Below, in pieces: positions 14,737 to 22,088 of a stretch of DNA of 31,146 bases. Position 1 is the stretch's first letter, and the number at the start of each line of letters is the position of its first letter. The translations under genes were made by a program, and so were the position numbers. This DNA is from an uncultured Hungatella sp. (GTDB lineage Bacteria > Bacillota > Clostridia > Lachnospirales > Lachnospiraceae). The notes beneath the pieces are model-generated. The model was not told where the DNA came from. It saw only the letters and a list, made by a program, of their open reading frames with translations, and made no database searches. The stretch is taken from NCBI GenBank assembly GCA_910585435.1, contig CAJUEJ010000040.1:1-31146 (forward strand), written 5' to 3'.

Positions 14737-15285
14737 GTGACCAACATCATTGTGGCATTTTCAAAATGGGAAGACGCAAAAAGCATTAAGAATATACTTG
14801 TGAAAAACGGATTTCAGGTTATCGCTGTCTGCACCTCAGGCGCCCAGGCTCTCAACAGCCTGGAGGGCTTAAGCGGAGGAATCGTAGTCAGCGGCTATCG
14901 GTTTGAAGATATGCTGTTTCAGGAGCTGTGCGAATATCTGCCGAAAGGATTTCAGATGCTTTTGGTGGCATCAGCCAGCCGGATGGGAGACAGGACGATC
15001 CAGGATGTGGTCTGCCTTCCCATGCCTCTCAAGGTTCACGATTTGATTACCACGGTGGAGATGATGTGTGAAAGCCAGAGGCAGGAAAGGATAAGACAAA
15101 AAAAGGTGCCTGCAAAGAGAAGCGGAAAGGATCAGCAGCTGATTCAGAAGGCCAAGGCACTTTTGATGGAGCGCAACCATATGACGGAAAGTGAGGCCCA
15201 TCGATACATACAAAAGTGCAGTATGGACAGTGGAACCAATATGGTGGAGACTGCCCAGATGGTTATAAGCCTGAATCTTATGTAG
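14737..15285 (+). CDS. ANTAR-domain regulator with degenerate receiver domain (NasT/NitR-like)
   Basis: This 182-residue protein has an N-terminal response-regulator-like domain (about 1-115) and a C-terminal ANTAR domain (about 131-180: QQLIQKAKALLMERNHMTES, then EAHRYIQKCSMDSGTNMVET). ANTAR domains bind RNA hairpins and usually act as antiterminators. In the receiver the phosphoacceptor Asp is replaced: where receivers have an LDYRMP-like segment, this has SGYRFED, with Gly53 at the Asp position, so it probably is not phosphorylated there. GTG 14737 is chosen because GGAGGTG (14724-14730) lies six bases before it. Starting at the TTG at 14707 would add ten non-conserved residues. It is 55 bases downstream of glnA and very likely co-transcribed. 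Regulation of nitrogen genes is inferred from this linkage. Confidence 0.85.
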   Translation: MTNIIVAFSKWEDAKSIKNILVKNGFQVIAVCTSGAQALNSLEGLSGGIVVSGYRFEDMLFQELCEYLPKGFQMLLVASASRMGDRTIQDVVCLPMPLKVHDLITTVEMMCESQRQERIRQKKVPAKRSGKDQQLIQKAKALLMERNHMTESEAHRYIQKCSMDSGTNMVETAQMVISLNLM

Positions 15286-15338
15286 GATGCCTTCCGTCTG
15301 TTGGGCAGGCTGATTAGGCAGCATAAATTCAGGTATGC

Positions 15339-15392
15339 CAGACTTTCATGTGGGGCGGTGCGTCCGCAGCCGGCCAGACGGCATGCAGGTTT
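15339..15392 (+). repeat. Dispersed short intergenic element, copy B
   Basis: This stretch shares the blocks CAGACTTTCATGTG, GGTGCGTCCGC, GCCGG, GCAT and CAGGTTT, in that order, with the minus strand of 2207-2255. Its mini-ORF starts at ATG 15348 and reads M-W-G-G-A-S-A-A-G-Q-T-A-C-R-F. Here it has no stop and continues in frame into dapF at 15435. Of the four base changes in the first nine codons relative to copy A, three are silent third-position changes. It lies between the ANTAR gene and dapF, a gap of 149 bases that shows only a weak promoter-like pair (TTGGGC 15301, TAAATT 15324). Confidence 0.6.
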
Positions 15393-15434
15393 AATAAGAA
15401 AACGGAAAACAGGAAGGAAAAGAAAAGGAAAAGC

Positions 15435-16235
15435 ATGAAGTTTACAAAAATGCAGGGCGTGGGTAATGACTATATATATGTCAACTGTTTTATGGAAAAG
15501 ATAGATAATCCGTCGGAGACGGCCAAAAAGCTAAGCCGCCGCCATTTCAGCATCGGTGCCGACGGCCTGGTGCTCATAGGCCCTTCTGACAAGGCAGACT
15601 ACCGGATGCGGATTTTCAATGCGGACGGCTCCGAGGGTGAGATGTGCGGCAATGCTGTCCGCTGTGTGGGGAAATATGTGTATGAACATGGGATTGTCCA
15701 TGGCGATACGCTGACGGTGGAGACCTTAAGCGGCGTGAAAAAGCTGGAACTGACAGTTGAAAACGGAAAAGTTCTGTCTGTTACGGTGGATATGGGCGAA
15801 CCCCAGTTGACTTCTGAACTGCCAGAGTCTATTATGGTAGATAAACAAGTCTATGAGTTTGTGGGGATATCTGTGGGGAATCCTCATGCCGTGTATTTCT
15901 TCGATGACATTGACTCTCTGGATCTGGAGAAAATAGGGCCGGCTTTTGAGAATCACAGCCGTTTTCCGGACAGGGTCAACACGGAGTTTGTCCAGGTGGT
16001 GGATGAAACCCATATCCGCATGCGGGTGTGGGAGAGAGGCAGCGGGGAGACACTGGGCTGCGGTACCGGGGCTACGGCCAGCGTCATGGCATGTATCCTG
16101 ATGGGATATACAAACAGTACGGTGGAGGTGGCACTGACAGGAGGAAATCTTACCATCCGCTGGGACAGCCAGGCGAGAAAGGCCTACATGACAGGAGAGG
16201 CAGTGGAAGTGTTCCAGGGAGAGATAGAGCTGTAA
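15435..16235 (+). CDS. dapF: Diaminopimelate epimerase
   Basis: This 266-residue cofactor-independent enzyme converts LL- to meso-diaminopimelate for lysine and peptidoglycan. The two catalytic thiols are seen: C71 in GEMCGNAVRC and C209 in GETLGCGTGATASV. The N-terminus MKFTKMQGVGNDYIYV is standard, which fixes the start at 15435, behind purine-rich GGAAAAG sequence. An in-frame ATG at 15348 would add 29 residues of basic, unrelated sequence belonging to the intergenic element. It is followed 60 bases later by dapL, the enzyme making its substrate, and they are probably one operon. Substrate-shaping SNPHAVYF-like (VGNPHAVYFF) is present. Confidence 0.96.
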   Translation: MKFTKMQGVGNDYIYVNCFMEKIDNPSETAKKLSRRHFSIGADGLVLIGPSDKADYRMRIFNADGSEGEMCGNAVRCVGKYVYEHGIVHGDTLTVETLSGVKKLELTVENGKVLSVTVDMGEPQLTSELPESIMVDKQVYEFVGISVGNPHAVYFFDDIDSLDLEKIGPAFENHSRFPDRVNTEFVQVVDETHIRMRVWERGSGETLGCGTGATASVMACILMGYTNSTVEVALTGGNLTIRWDSQARKAYMTGEAVEVFQGEIEL

Positions 16236-16295
16236 GCTGTAGCGGGGGCTGAGATAAGCTCCTATTGAAATAAAAGAAAACAGGAGAGAAAAGGG

Positions 16296-17510
16296 ATGTT
16301 TCAGGTAAATGAAAATTATTTAAAGCTGCCAGGCAGTTATTTGTTTTCCACCATAGGAAAAAAGGTGAAGGCATATTCTGAGGCCAACCCGGATAAGACC
16401 ATTATCCGTCTGGGAATCGGCGATGTGACCCAGCCGCTGGCTCCGGCCATTATTGAAGCCATGCATAAGGCGGTGGATGAGATGGGAAGGGCTGAGACGT
16501 TTCACGGGTATGCCCCGGATCTGGGATATGAATTTTTGAGAACCACCATTGCAAAACAGGATTACCAGGACAGGGGATGCCACATTGAAGCGGATGAAAT
16601 CTTTATATCAGACGGAGCGAAAAGCGACTGTGGCAATATGCAGGAGGTGTTTGCCGCCGACAGCTGCATCGCAGTCTGCGACCCGGTATATCCGGTCTAT
16701 GTGGATTCCAATGTGATGGCGGGAAGAACCGGGGAGTATGATGAGACGACGGGGACCTGGAGCAATGTGATCTATATGCCGTGTACCGCCGAGAACGGCT
16801 TTGCGCCAAAGCTTCCTGAGGAAACGCCGGATTTGATCTACCTGTGCGTTCCCAATAACCCTACGGGAACCACTCTTACCAGGGATCAGCTGAAGGTGTG
16901 GGTGGACTATGCCAACAAAGTGGGAGCGGTGATCCTCTATGATGCCGCCTATGAGGCGTATATCGCCCAGGAGGACGTTCCCCACAGTATTTTTGAGATT
17001 GAGGGCGCAAGAACCTGTGCCATCGAGTTCCGCTCCTTCTCCAAGAACGCAGGCTTTACAGGCGTCCGCCTGGGCTTTGCCGTTGTGCCTAAGGATTTAA
17101 AATGCGGGGATGTGATGGTTCACAGCCTGTGGGCCAGAAGACACGGAACCAAATTTAACGGCGCTCCCTATATCATACAGAAGGCGGCCATGGCAGTTTA
17201 TTCTCAGGAGGGGAAGGCCCAGATTCAGGAGCAGGTGGCTTACTATATGAGAAACGCCAGGGTTATCTATGACGGCTTAAAGGTCGCGGGATATGAGGTT
17301 TACGGCGGAGTCAACGCACCGTATATCTGGCTGAAGGTGCCGGAGGGCATGACCTCCTGGGATTTCTTTGACTACCTGTTGGAGAAAGCAGGTGTGGTGG
17401 GAACGCCGGGAAGCGGATTCGGACCCAGCGGGGAAGGATATTTCCGTCTGACTGCATTTGGAACGTATGAAAACACAGTGGCGGCTCTTGAGAGAATCAG
17501 GGGATTATAA
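16296..17510 (+). CDS. dapL: LL-diaminopimelate aminotransferase
   Basis: This 404-residue PLP-dependent class I/II aminotransferase converts tetrahydrodipicolinate with glutamate straight to LL-diaminopimelate, bypassing the succinylase/acetylase routes. The N-terminus (NENYLKLPGSYLFSTIGKKV, then IRLGIGDVTQPL) is typical of DapL. The catalytic Lys250 is in EFRSFSKNAGFTGVRLGF, and the cofactor region has FISDGAKSDCGN and CVPNNPTGTT. Length and motifs match the DapL of Clostridia, plants and Chlamydia. Its location directly after dapF confirms the pathway. AGGAGAGAAAAGGG precedes the ATG. Confidence 0.96.
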   Translation: MFQVNENYLKLPGSYLFSTIGKKVKAYSEANPDKTIIRLGIGDVTQPLAPAIIEAMHKAVDEMGRAETFHGYAPDLGYEFLRTTIAKQDYQDRGCHIEADEIFISDGAKSDCGNMQEVFAADSCIAVCDPVYPVYVDSNVMAGRTGEYDETTGTWSNVIYMPCTAENGFAPKLPEETPDLIYLCVPNNPTGTTLTRDQLKVWVDYANKVGAVILYDAAYEAYIAQEDVPHSIFEIEGARTCAIEFRSFSKNAGFTGVRLGFAVVPKDLKCGDVMVHSLWARRHGTKFNGAPYIIQKAAMAVYSQEGKAQIQEQVAYYMRNARVIYDGLKVAGYEVYGGVNAPYIWLKVPEGMTSWDFFDYLLEKAGVVGTPGSGFGPSGEGYFRLTAFGTYENTVAALERIRGL

Positions 17511-17533
17511 AAAAGGATAAAGGATGCCAGATT

Positions 17534-18895
17534 ATGGAAAGCCAGAAGCGTGCAGCAAAAAAATATGAAATCGACATGTGCAACGGGCCGATTTTGTCGA
17601 AACTTGTTATTTTCGCATTCCCCCTTATGCTGTCGGGAATTTTGCAGCTTTTATTTAATGCGGCGGATATTATTGTGGTAGGCCGGTTTGCCGGCAGCGA
17701 GTCATTGGCGGCAGTAGGCTCCACATCGTCTCTGATTAATCTTTTAACCAATGTGTTTATCGGTCTTTCCGTAGGTGCCAATGTGATGGTGGCCCGTTTT
17801 TATGGCTCCCAGAACCGCAGGGATCTGGAGGAGACGGTACACACATCCATGCTGGTGGCGGTGATAGGCGGCGTTATTCTCATCGCGGTAGGCCTTTCTC
17901 TGGCAGCGCCTTTGCTGGAGCTGATGGGTACCCCGGAGGATGTGCTGCCCCTGTCGGTTTTGTATATCAAGATTTTCTTTGTGGGAATGCCGGCGACGCT
18001 GCTTTATAATTTCGGCAGTGCGGTGCTCAGGGCAGTGGGAGATACCAGAAGGCCCCTGTACTTTCTTCTGGCTGCCGGAGTCATCAATGTGATTTTAAAT
18101 CTGATATTTGTCATTGGGTTTTCCTTGGGAGTGGCAGGGGTTGCCCTTGCCACTGTGGCTTCTCAGTGTATCTCCGCATTTCTGGTTGTCCGCTGCCTGA
18201 CGAAATCAGAAGCGGATTACAGGCTGTGCATCCGCAAGCTGCGCCTGGTGCCGGACAAGATACGCTACATTGTGCGGATTGGCCTTCCGGCAGGGCTTCA
18301 GGGAGCCATATTTTCTATTTCCAATGTGCTGATCCAATCCTCTGTCAATTCTTTTGGATCTGTGGCCATGGCAGGGAATACGGCCGCGGCAAATATTGAA
18401 GGTTTTGTGTATACGGGGATGAATGCGGTGTATCAGACAGCCTTAAGCTTCGGCAGCCAGAATTTCGGGGCCAAAAATTATAAGCGGATGGCAAAGATTC
18501 AGCTGTACTGCCTGGGGCTGGTGACAGTCATAGGCCTTGTCATGGGAAATGGAGCCGTATTTTTTGGAAGGCAGCTTTTGGGCATCTATTCCTCAGACCA
18601 GACAGTGATTCAGTACGGCCTTAACCGGCTTTTGATTATTTCTACTCCGTACTGGATCTGCGGTGTGATGGATGTGATGGTAGGGGGACTGAGAGGCATG
18701 GGATGCTCGGTTCTTCCCATGATAGTATCCCTGACCGGGGCCTGTGCCTTGCGGGTGGTGTGGATTTATACCATATTCGCCATGCACCGGACCTTGCAGG
18801 TGCTGTACATATCCTATCCTGTATCCTGGGCCGTGACATTTCTGGCTCATGTGGTTACCTATATGGTGGTGCGAAAGAAGATGGGGTATCGGTAG
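17534..18895 (+). CDS. MATE-family efflux transporter
   Basis: This 453-residue membrane protein has about twelve hydrophobic segments in two homologous halves. The first half begins near ILSKLVIFAFPLMLSGILQLLFNAADIIVVGRF and includes a typical AVGSTSSLINLLTNVFIG. The second begins near IVRIGLPAGLQGAIFSISNVLIQSSV. This is the NorM/DinF-like MatE fold that exports drugs or metabolites with sodium or proton influx. The substrate is unknown. It is 23 bases after dapL with only a weak AAAGGAT site before the ATG, so it may be read through from dapL. A second MATE protein with the same layout is on the opposite strand at 20000-21406. Confidence 0.94.
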   Translation: MESQKRAAKKYEIDMCNGPILSKLVIFAFPLMLSGILQLLFNAADIIVVGRFAGSESLAAVGSTSSLINLLTNVFIGLSVGANVMVARFYGSQNRRDLEETVHTSMLVAVIGGVILIAVGLSLAAPLLELMGTPEDVLPLSVLYIKIFFVGMPATLLYNFGSAVLRAVGDTRRPLYFLLAAGVINVILNLIFVIGFSLGVAGVALATVASQCISAFLVVRCLTKSEADYRLCIRKLRLVPDKIRYIVRIGLPAGLQGAIFSISNVLIQSSVNSFGSVAMAGNTAAANIEGFVYTGMNAVYQTALSFGSQNFGAKNYKRMAKIQLYCLGLVTVIGLVMGNGAVFFGRQLLGIYSSDQTVIQYGLNRLLIISTPYWICGVMDVMVGGLRGMGCSVLPMIVSLTGACALRVVWIYTIFAMHRTLQVLYISYPVSWAVTFLAHVVTYMVVRKKMGYR

Positions 18896-18923
18896 AAGCT
18901 TTTTACAGGAAGGAGGTGGGTAT

Positions 18924-19100
18924 ATGCCCAACAATGAAAAGGAAATAAACTGCAACCTGTTTGACCAGCTGACAATTCTGGAGGATATTGAAAGGGTGGC
19001 GAAAAGAACCAATGCTTCAGAGGTTTTGGCTGAGATAGAGATTAAGAAAAAGCAGATTGAACGAAAATTGTATCAGAGACCGCCATTGGCAGAAAACTGA
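18924..19100 (+). CDS. Small hypothetical protein, 58 residues
   Basis: The ATG at 18924 is preceded by the strong site AGGAGGTGGG, which makes translation likely. The product is hydrophilic and probably all-helical, with an acidic middle (QLTILEDIERVAKRTNASEV) and a basic helix (IEIKKKQIERKLYQR). There is no signal or membrane segment. I do not recognise a family. It lies between the MATE gene (28 bases) and uridine phosphorylase (53 bases), all in one direction. Confidence 0.65.
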   Translation: MPNNEKEINCNLFDQLTILEDIERVAKRTNASEVLAEIEIKKKQIERKLYQRPPLAEN

Positions 19101-19153
19101 TGGGGAAGCTGTAAAGATAACAGACTATAGATCATAGAAGGAGAAGGTAAATT

Positions 19154-19936
19154 ATGTCTGTACAAAGCTATATGGAGGAAGAGGGATTACAGTATCATCT
19201 TCGGATAAAAAGGGGGCAGGTGGGGCGTTATGTGATTCTGCCGGGAGATCCGAAACGATGCTCCAGGATTGCAGAACATTTTGAGGATGCCAGCCTGGTG
19301 GCAGACAGCAGGGAATATGTAACCTATACAGGTTATCTGGACGGAGAAAAGGTCAGCGTGACGTCCACGGGAATCGGCGGCCCCTCCGCCTCCATTGCCA
19401 TGGAGGAGCTGGTGCAGTGCGGCGCGGACACATTTATCCGTGTAGGGACCTGTGGCGGCATAGACCTGGAGGTAAAAGGCGGTGATATTGTCATTGCCAC
19501 CGGAGCTGTCCGGATGGAGGGAACTAGCAGGGAGTATGCGCCTGTGGAGTTCCCGGCAGTGGCGGATCTGGAAGTAACCAATGCGCTGGTGGCAGCTGGA
19601 AGGGAGTTAGGTTACACCTGCCACCCGGGGATTGTCCAGTGCAAGGATGCTTTTTACGGCCAGCATGATCCGGAGAGGATGCCGGTAAGCTATGAACTCC
19701 TGAATAAATGGGAGGCCTGGAAGCGGCTGGGGTGTAAAGCCTCGGAGATGGAATCAGCGGCGCTGTTTGTTGTGGCCAGCCATCTGCGGGTCAGGTGCGG
19801 TTCTGATTTTCTGGTAGTGGGAAATCAGGAGAGAGACAGGGCCGGCATGGAGAACATGATTGTCCATGATACGGAGGCAGCCATCAAGGTGGCTGTGGAG
19901 GCACTGAGAAAATTGATTCAGGCGGACAGACAGTGA
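19154..19936 (+). CDS. udp: Uridine phosphorylase
   Basis: This 260-residue cytosolic nucleoside phosphorylase of the PNP/UDP family cleaves uridine with phosphate to uracil and ribose 1-phosphate. The phosphate-binding N-terminal block VILPGDPKRCSRIAEHFED, the VTSTGIGGPSASIAMEEL segment, the IRVGTCGG motif and the nucleoside-contacting ASEMESAALFVVAS are all seen. The segment KDAFYGQHDPERMP favours uridine over purine specificity. AGAAGGAGAAGG precedes the ATG. The ribose 1-phosphate made would be used by DeoB, encoded 14 kb upstream. The gene ends at a bidirectional terminator. Confidence 0.94.
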   Translation: MSVQSYMEEEGLQYHLRIKRGQVGRYVILPGDPKRCSRIAEHFEDASLVADSREYVTYTGYLDGEKVSVTSTGIGGPSASIAMEELVQCGADTFIRVGTCGGIDLEVKGGDIVIATGAVRMEGTSREYAPVEFPAVADLEVTNALVAAGRELGYTCHPGIVQCKDAFYGQHDPERMPVSYELLNKWEAWKRLGCKASEMESAALFVVASHLRVRCGSDFLVVGNQERDRAGMENMIVHDTEAAIKVAVEALRKLIQADRQ

Positions 19937-19944
19937 CAAAAGAC

Positions 19945-19986
19945 AAAAAAGAGAGTATATCCTGCTGGGGACGTACTCTCTTTTTT
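19945..19986 (+). terminator. Bidirectional terminator between udp and the convergent MATE gene
   Basis: GAGAGTA (19951-19957) pairs with TACTCTC (19974-19980). TTTTTT (19981-19986) follows on the + strand and AAAAAA (19945-19950) precedes it, giving a T-run on the minus strand also. It lies 9 bases after udp and 14 bases after the end of the minus-strand gene. Confidence 0.92.
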
Positions 19987-19999
19987 CTATGCTTTTATT

Positions 20000-21406
20000 T
20001 CAGCGCTGTCTAAGGCGTATTCCCCGGAACCGCTTCTTTTTTCCAAGACTGCTGTAAATATGCAGGTAAACCAGGAAGAACAGGGAGGTTACCACCCAGG
20101 TTAAGGGGTAGCTGAACACAATCATCTTGATGGTTCTGTGGAAGGGGACCGCCACCAAAAGCCACAGGATTCTCAGGGCACATACCCCGATCATAGTGAG
20201 AAACATGGGGATCCAGGAATCTCCGATTCCTCTTAAGGCTCCTGAATAAATCTCCACTACCACATAGGTAAAGAAGGTGGGAACCAGGAAATGGAGGATT
20301 TCCATGCCGATGTCAAGCACTGCCCCGTCGGTGGTAAAGATTTCGAAAATATACAGGCCGAACCGATACAGGAAGGCACTCATAAATACGGTGGCTCCCA
20401 TGGTCATAGCCAGGCAGACACGGATTCCCTTCTTTACACGGTCCAGCTTCTGAGCCCCGAAATTCTGCCCTACAAAGGTAGTGATGGAGATGCCGAAGGC
20501 ATTTACAATCATCCAGAACATGGCGTCGATTTTGCCGTAGGCTGTCCATGCGGCTACCGTATCGGTTCCCAGGCTGTTTACACTGGACTGGATAATTACA
20601 TTGGAGGAAGAGTACATGACTGACTGAAGCCCGGCAGGCAGGCCGATGCGGATAATCCTCTGCAGCATCCGGTGATCCAGCTTTATCTGGGAGAAGGACA
20701 CACGGTGCATGTCCTTTGTGTGGGTCAGGACCACAATCACCAGAAGGGTGCTGACGGCCTGGGAGAGGATGGTAGCCAGAGCCACGCCTGCCACCCCCAT
20801 TTTAAGAACCACCACGAAAGCCAGATCCAGTACAATATTGGTTAAGCAGCTGGCTATCAGGAAATACAGAGGCCTTTTGGAGTCCCCCACAGCCCGCAGG
20901 ATACCGGAACCGATATTGTAAATCAGGTTGAAAATCGTACCCAGGAAGTAGATTCTCATATAGAGAATGGCATGCTCCACCACATCCGCCGGGGTGCCCA
21001 TGGCACGCAGGGCTATGGGAGCACCGAAAAAACCTACCACGGTGATGATGCCGCCGCACAGGATGGAAAAGGCGATGGAGGTATGAACCGCATATCCTAC
21101 CATCTCCGGCCGTTTCGCTCCATAATACTGGGAAATAATAACCGTAGCGCCGGAGGCAAGACCGACGAAAAAGCCCACCAGCAGATTGATGATAACGCCG
21201 GTAGGCCCTCCTACGGCAGCCAGTGCCTCCTTCCCCACAAACCTTCCTACAACAATGGCATCTACCGTGTTGTACAGCTGCTGGAAAAATGTTCCAAACA
21301 GGATAGGAAAGAAAAATAAAAGAAGCTGCTGCCAGATCACTCCCTCGGTAATCTGGTTTTGATTCACATTTTTTTCAGGACTCTTACTAGCTGCTCCCAT
21401 ACACAT
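20000..21406 (-). CDS. MATE-family efflux transporter (second copy)
   Basis: This 468-residue multidrug/metabolite exporter of the MatE fold has about twelve membrane segments. The N-terminal half starts near IWQQLLLFFFPILFGTFFQQ and includes NTVDAIVVGRFVGKEALAAV. The second half starts near IIRIGLPAGLQSVMYSSSNV. Similarity of layout to the protein at 17534-18895 is clear, but many positions differ, so it is not a recent duplicate. The start could be 21406 (MCMGAAS) or 21400 (MGAAS); GAGAGG lies four bases before the first and ten before the second. It has its own promoter and is convergent with udp. Confidence 0.94.
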   Translation of the reverse strand: MCMGAASKSPEKNVNQNQITEGVIWQQLLLFFFPILFGTFFQQLYNTVDAIVVGRFVGKEALAAVGGPTGVIINLLVGFFVGLASGATVIISQYYGAKRPEMVGYAVHTSIAFSILCGGIITVVGFFGAPIALRAMGTPADVVEHAILYMRIYFLGTIFNLIYNIGSGILRAVGDSKRPLYFLIASCLTNIVLDLAFVVVLKMGVAGVALATILSQAVSTLLVIVVLTHTKDMHRVSFSQIKLDHRMLQRIIRIGLPAGLQSVMYSSSNVIIQSSVNSLGTDTVAAWTAYGKIDAMFWMIVNAFGISITTFVGQNFGAQKLDRVKKGIRVCLAMTMGATVFMSAFLYRFGLYIFEIFTTDGAVLDIGMEILHFLVPTFFTYVVVEIYSGALRGIGDSWIPMFLTMIGVCALRILWLLVAVPFHRTIKMIVFSYPLTWVVTSLFFLVYLHIYSSLGKKKRFRGIRLRQR

Positions 21407-21451
21407 TTAACCTCTCATTGGTAAATTCCGCATTGAAACGTATTGTAGACC

Positions 21452-21480
21452 ACTATAGCATAGTCCGGGGGAGAATACAA
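21452..21480 (-). promoter_or_regulatory. Promoter of the minus-strand MATE gene
   Basis: On the minus strand TTGTAT (21480-21475), a 17-base spacer and TATAGT (21457-21452) form a vegetative promoter, preceding the gene by about 45 bases. It lies between the MATE and FMN-binding-like genes, so they need not be one transcript. Confidence 0.65.
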
Positions 21481-21490
21481 CCACCAAAAA

Positions 21491-21925
21491 TTATTTTATT
21501 TTTGCCTTATTTAAAGCGGTTTCAATGGCGTTTATCAGTGCCTGGGACGTATACCTTGTTTCCATAGAATAGGAGAGGTTTTCCAGGGACTGGCTGCTTA
21601 CAATCTGGCTTTCCAGGTCATCCAGCACTGGCTGCATAAGAGGGTACATGGTGGTGACTGCCTCATCCAGGGACACAAAGGAAACCGAATTGATCCGGTC
21701 CCCGTCTACGGCTACTTCCACATTGATGTTCTGGCTGCCTACTGTCAGGGAAGCGGTGTAGACGCCGGGAACATAGGCAGCAGCCGATGCGGAAGGGGCG
21801 GCCTCTTTCCTGGGCCGGAACATGATTAGAAATAAGCTGACCAGCAAGATGGCAAGGCCGATAAAAATAGCCGTATAGATAATCTCTTTCATCCGCAGAA
21901 CTACAATCTTTGTTTTGGAGCTCAT
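21491..21925 (-). CDS. Membrane-anchored protein with FMN-binding-like domain
   Basis: This 144-residue protein has one N-terminal membrane helix (EIIYTAIFIGLAILLVSLFL, about 14-33). After it comes an extracellular domain that begins YVPGVYTASLTVGSQNINVEVAV and continues DGDRINSVSFVSL, the fold pattern of FMN_bind domains. The usual covalent flavin motif (S/T-G-A-T) is not seen; a related position may be SMETRYTSQALINAIETAL. Flavin attachment is thus doubtful and the annotation rests on the general pattern. GGAGGT lies seven bases before the ATG. It is divergent from addB. Confidence 0.6.
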   Translation of the reverse strand: MSSKTKIVVLRMKEIIYTAIFIGLAILLVSLFLIMFRPRKEAAPSASAAAYVPGVYTASLTVGSQNINVEVAVDGDRINSVSFVSLDEAVTTMYPLMQPVLDDLESQIVSSQSLENLSYSMETRYTSQALINAIETALNKAKIK

Positions 21926-21950
21926 TGCAGGACCTCCATAAGTTTATTTA

Positions 21951-21970
21951 CTCTAGTCTATTAGACAGAG
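21951..21970. promoter_or_regulatory. 20-bp imperfect palindrome in the divergent region
   Basis: CTCTAGTCTA (21951-21960) and TTAGACAGAG (21961-21970) are inverted repeats with 8 of 10 positions matching and no spacer. It lies 26 bases upstream of the FMN-binding-like start and about 50 bases before the addB promoter. It could be an operator, but chance cannot be excluded. Confidence 0.35.
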
Positions 21971-22023
21971 CTCCAATTTATGAGGGGAATCTGAAACTCG
22001 TTTCTTTTTCCTATGGTTTATGC

Positions 22024-22029
22024 TATAAT
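22024..22029 (+). promoter_or_regulatory. Extended -10 promoter of addB
   Basis: TATAAT (22024-22029) with TGC directly before it is an extended -10 box. No good -35 box is seen at the usual distance (TTTCTT-like at best), as is common for extended -10 promoters. The addB start codon is 60 bases downstream. Confidence 0.6.
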
Positions 22030-22088
22030 TTTGGCAGAGTTTGGCATCGGCTCCCTGGAGGGCAGCCTGTCAGGAGGACAAAAAAGCT

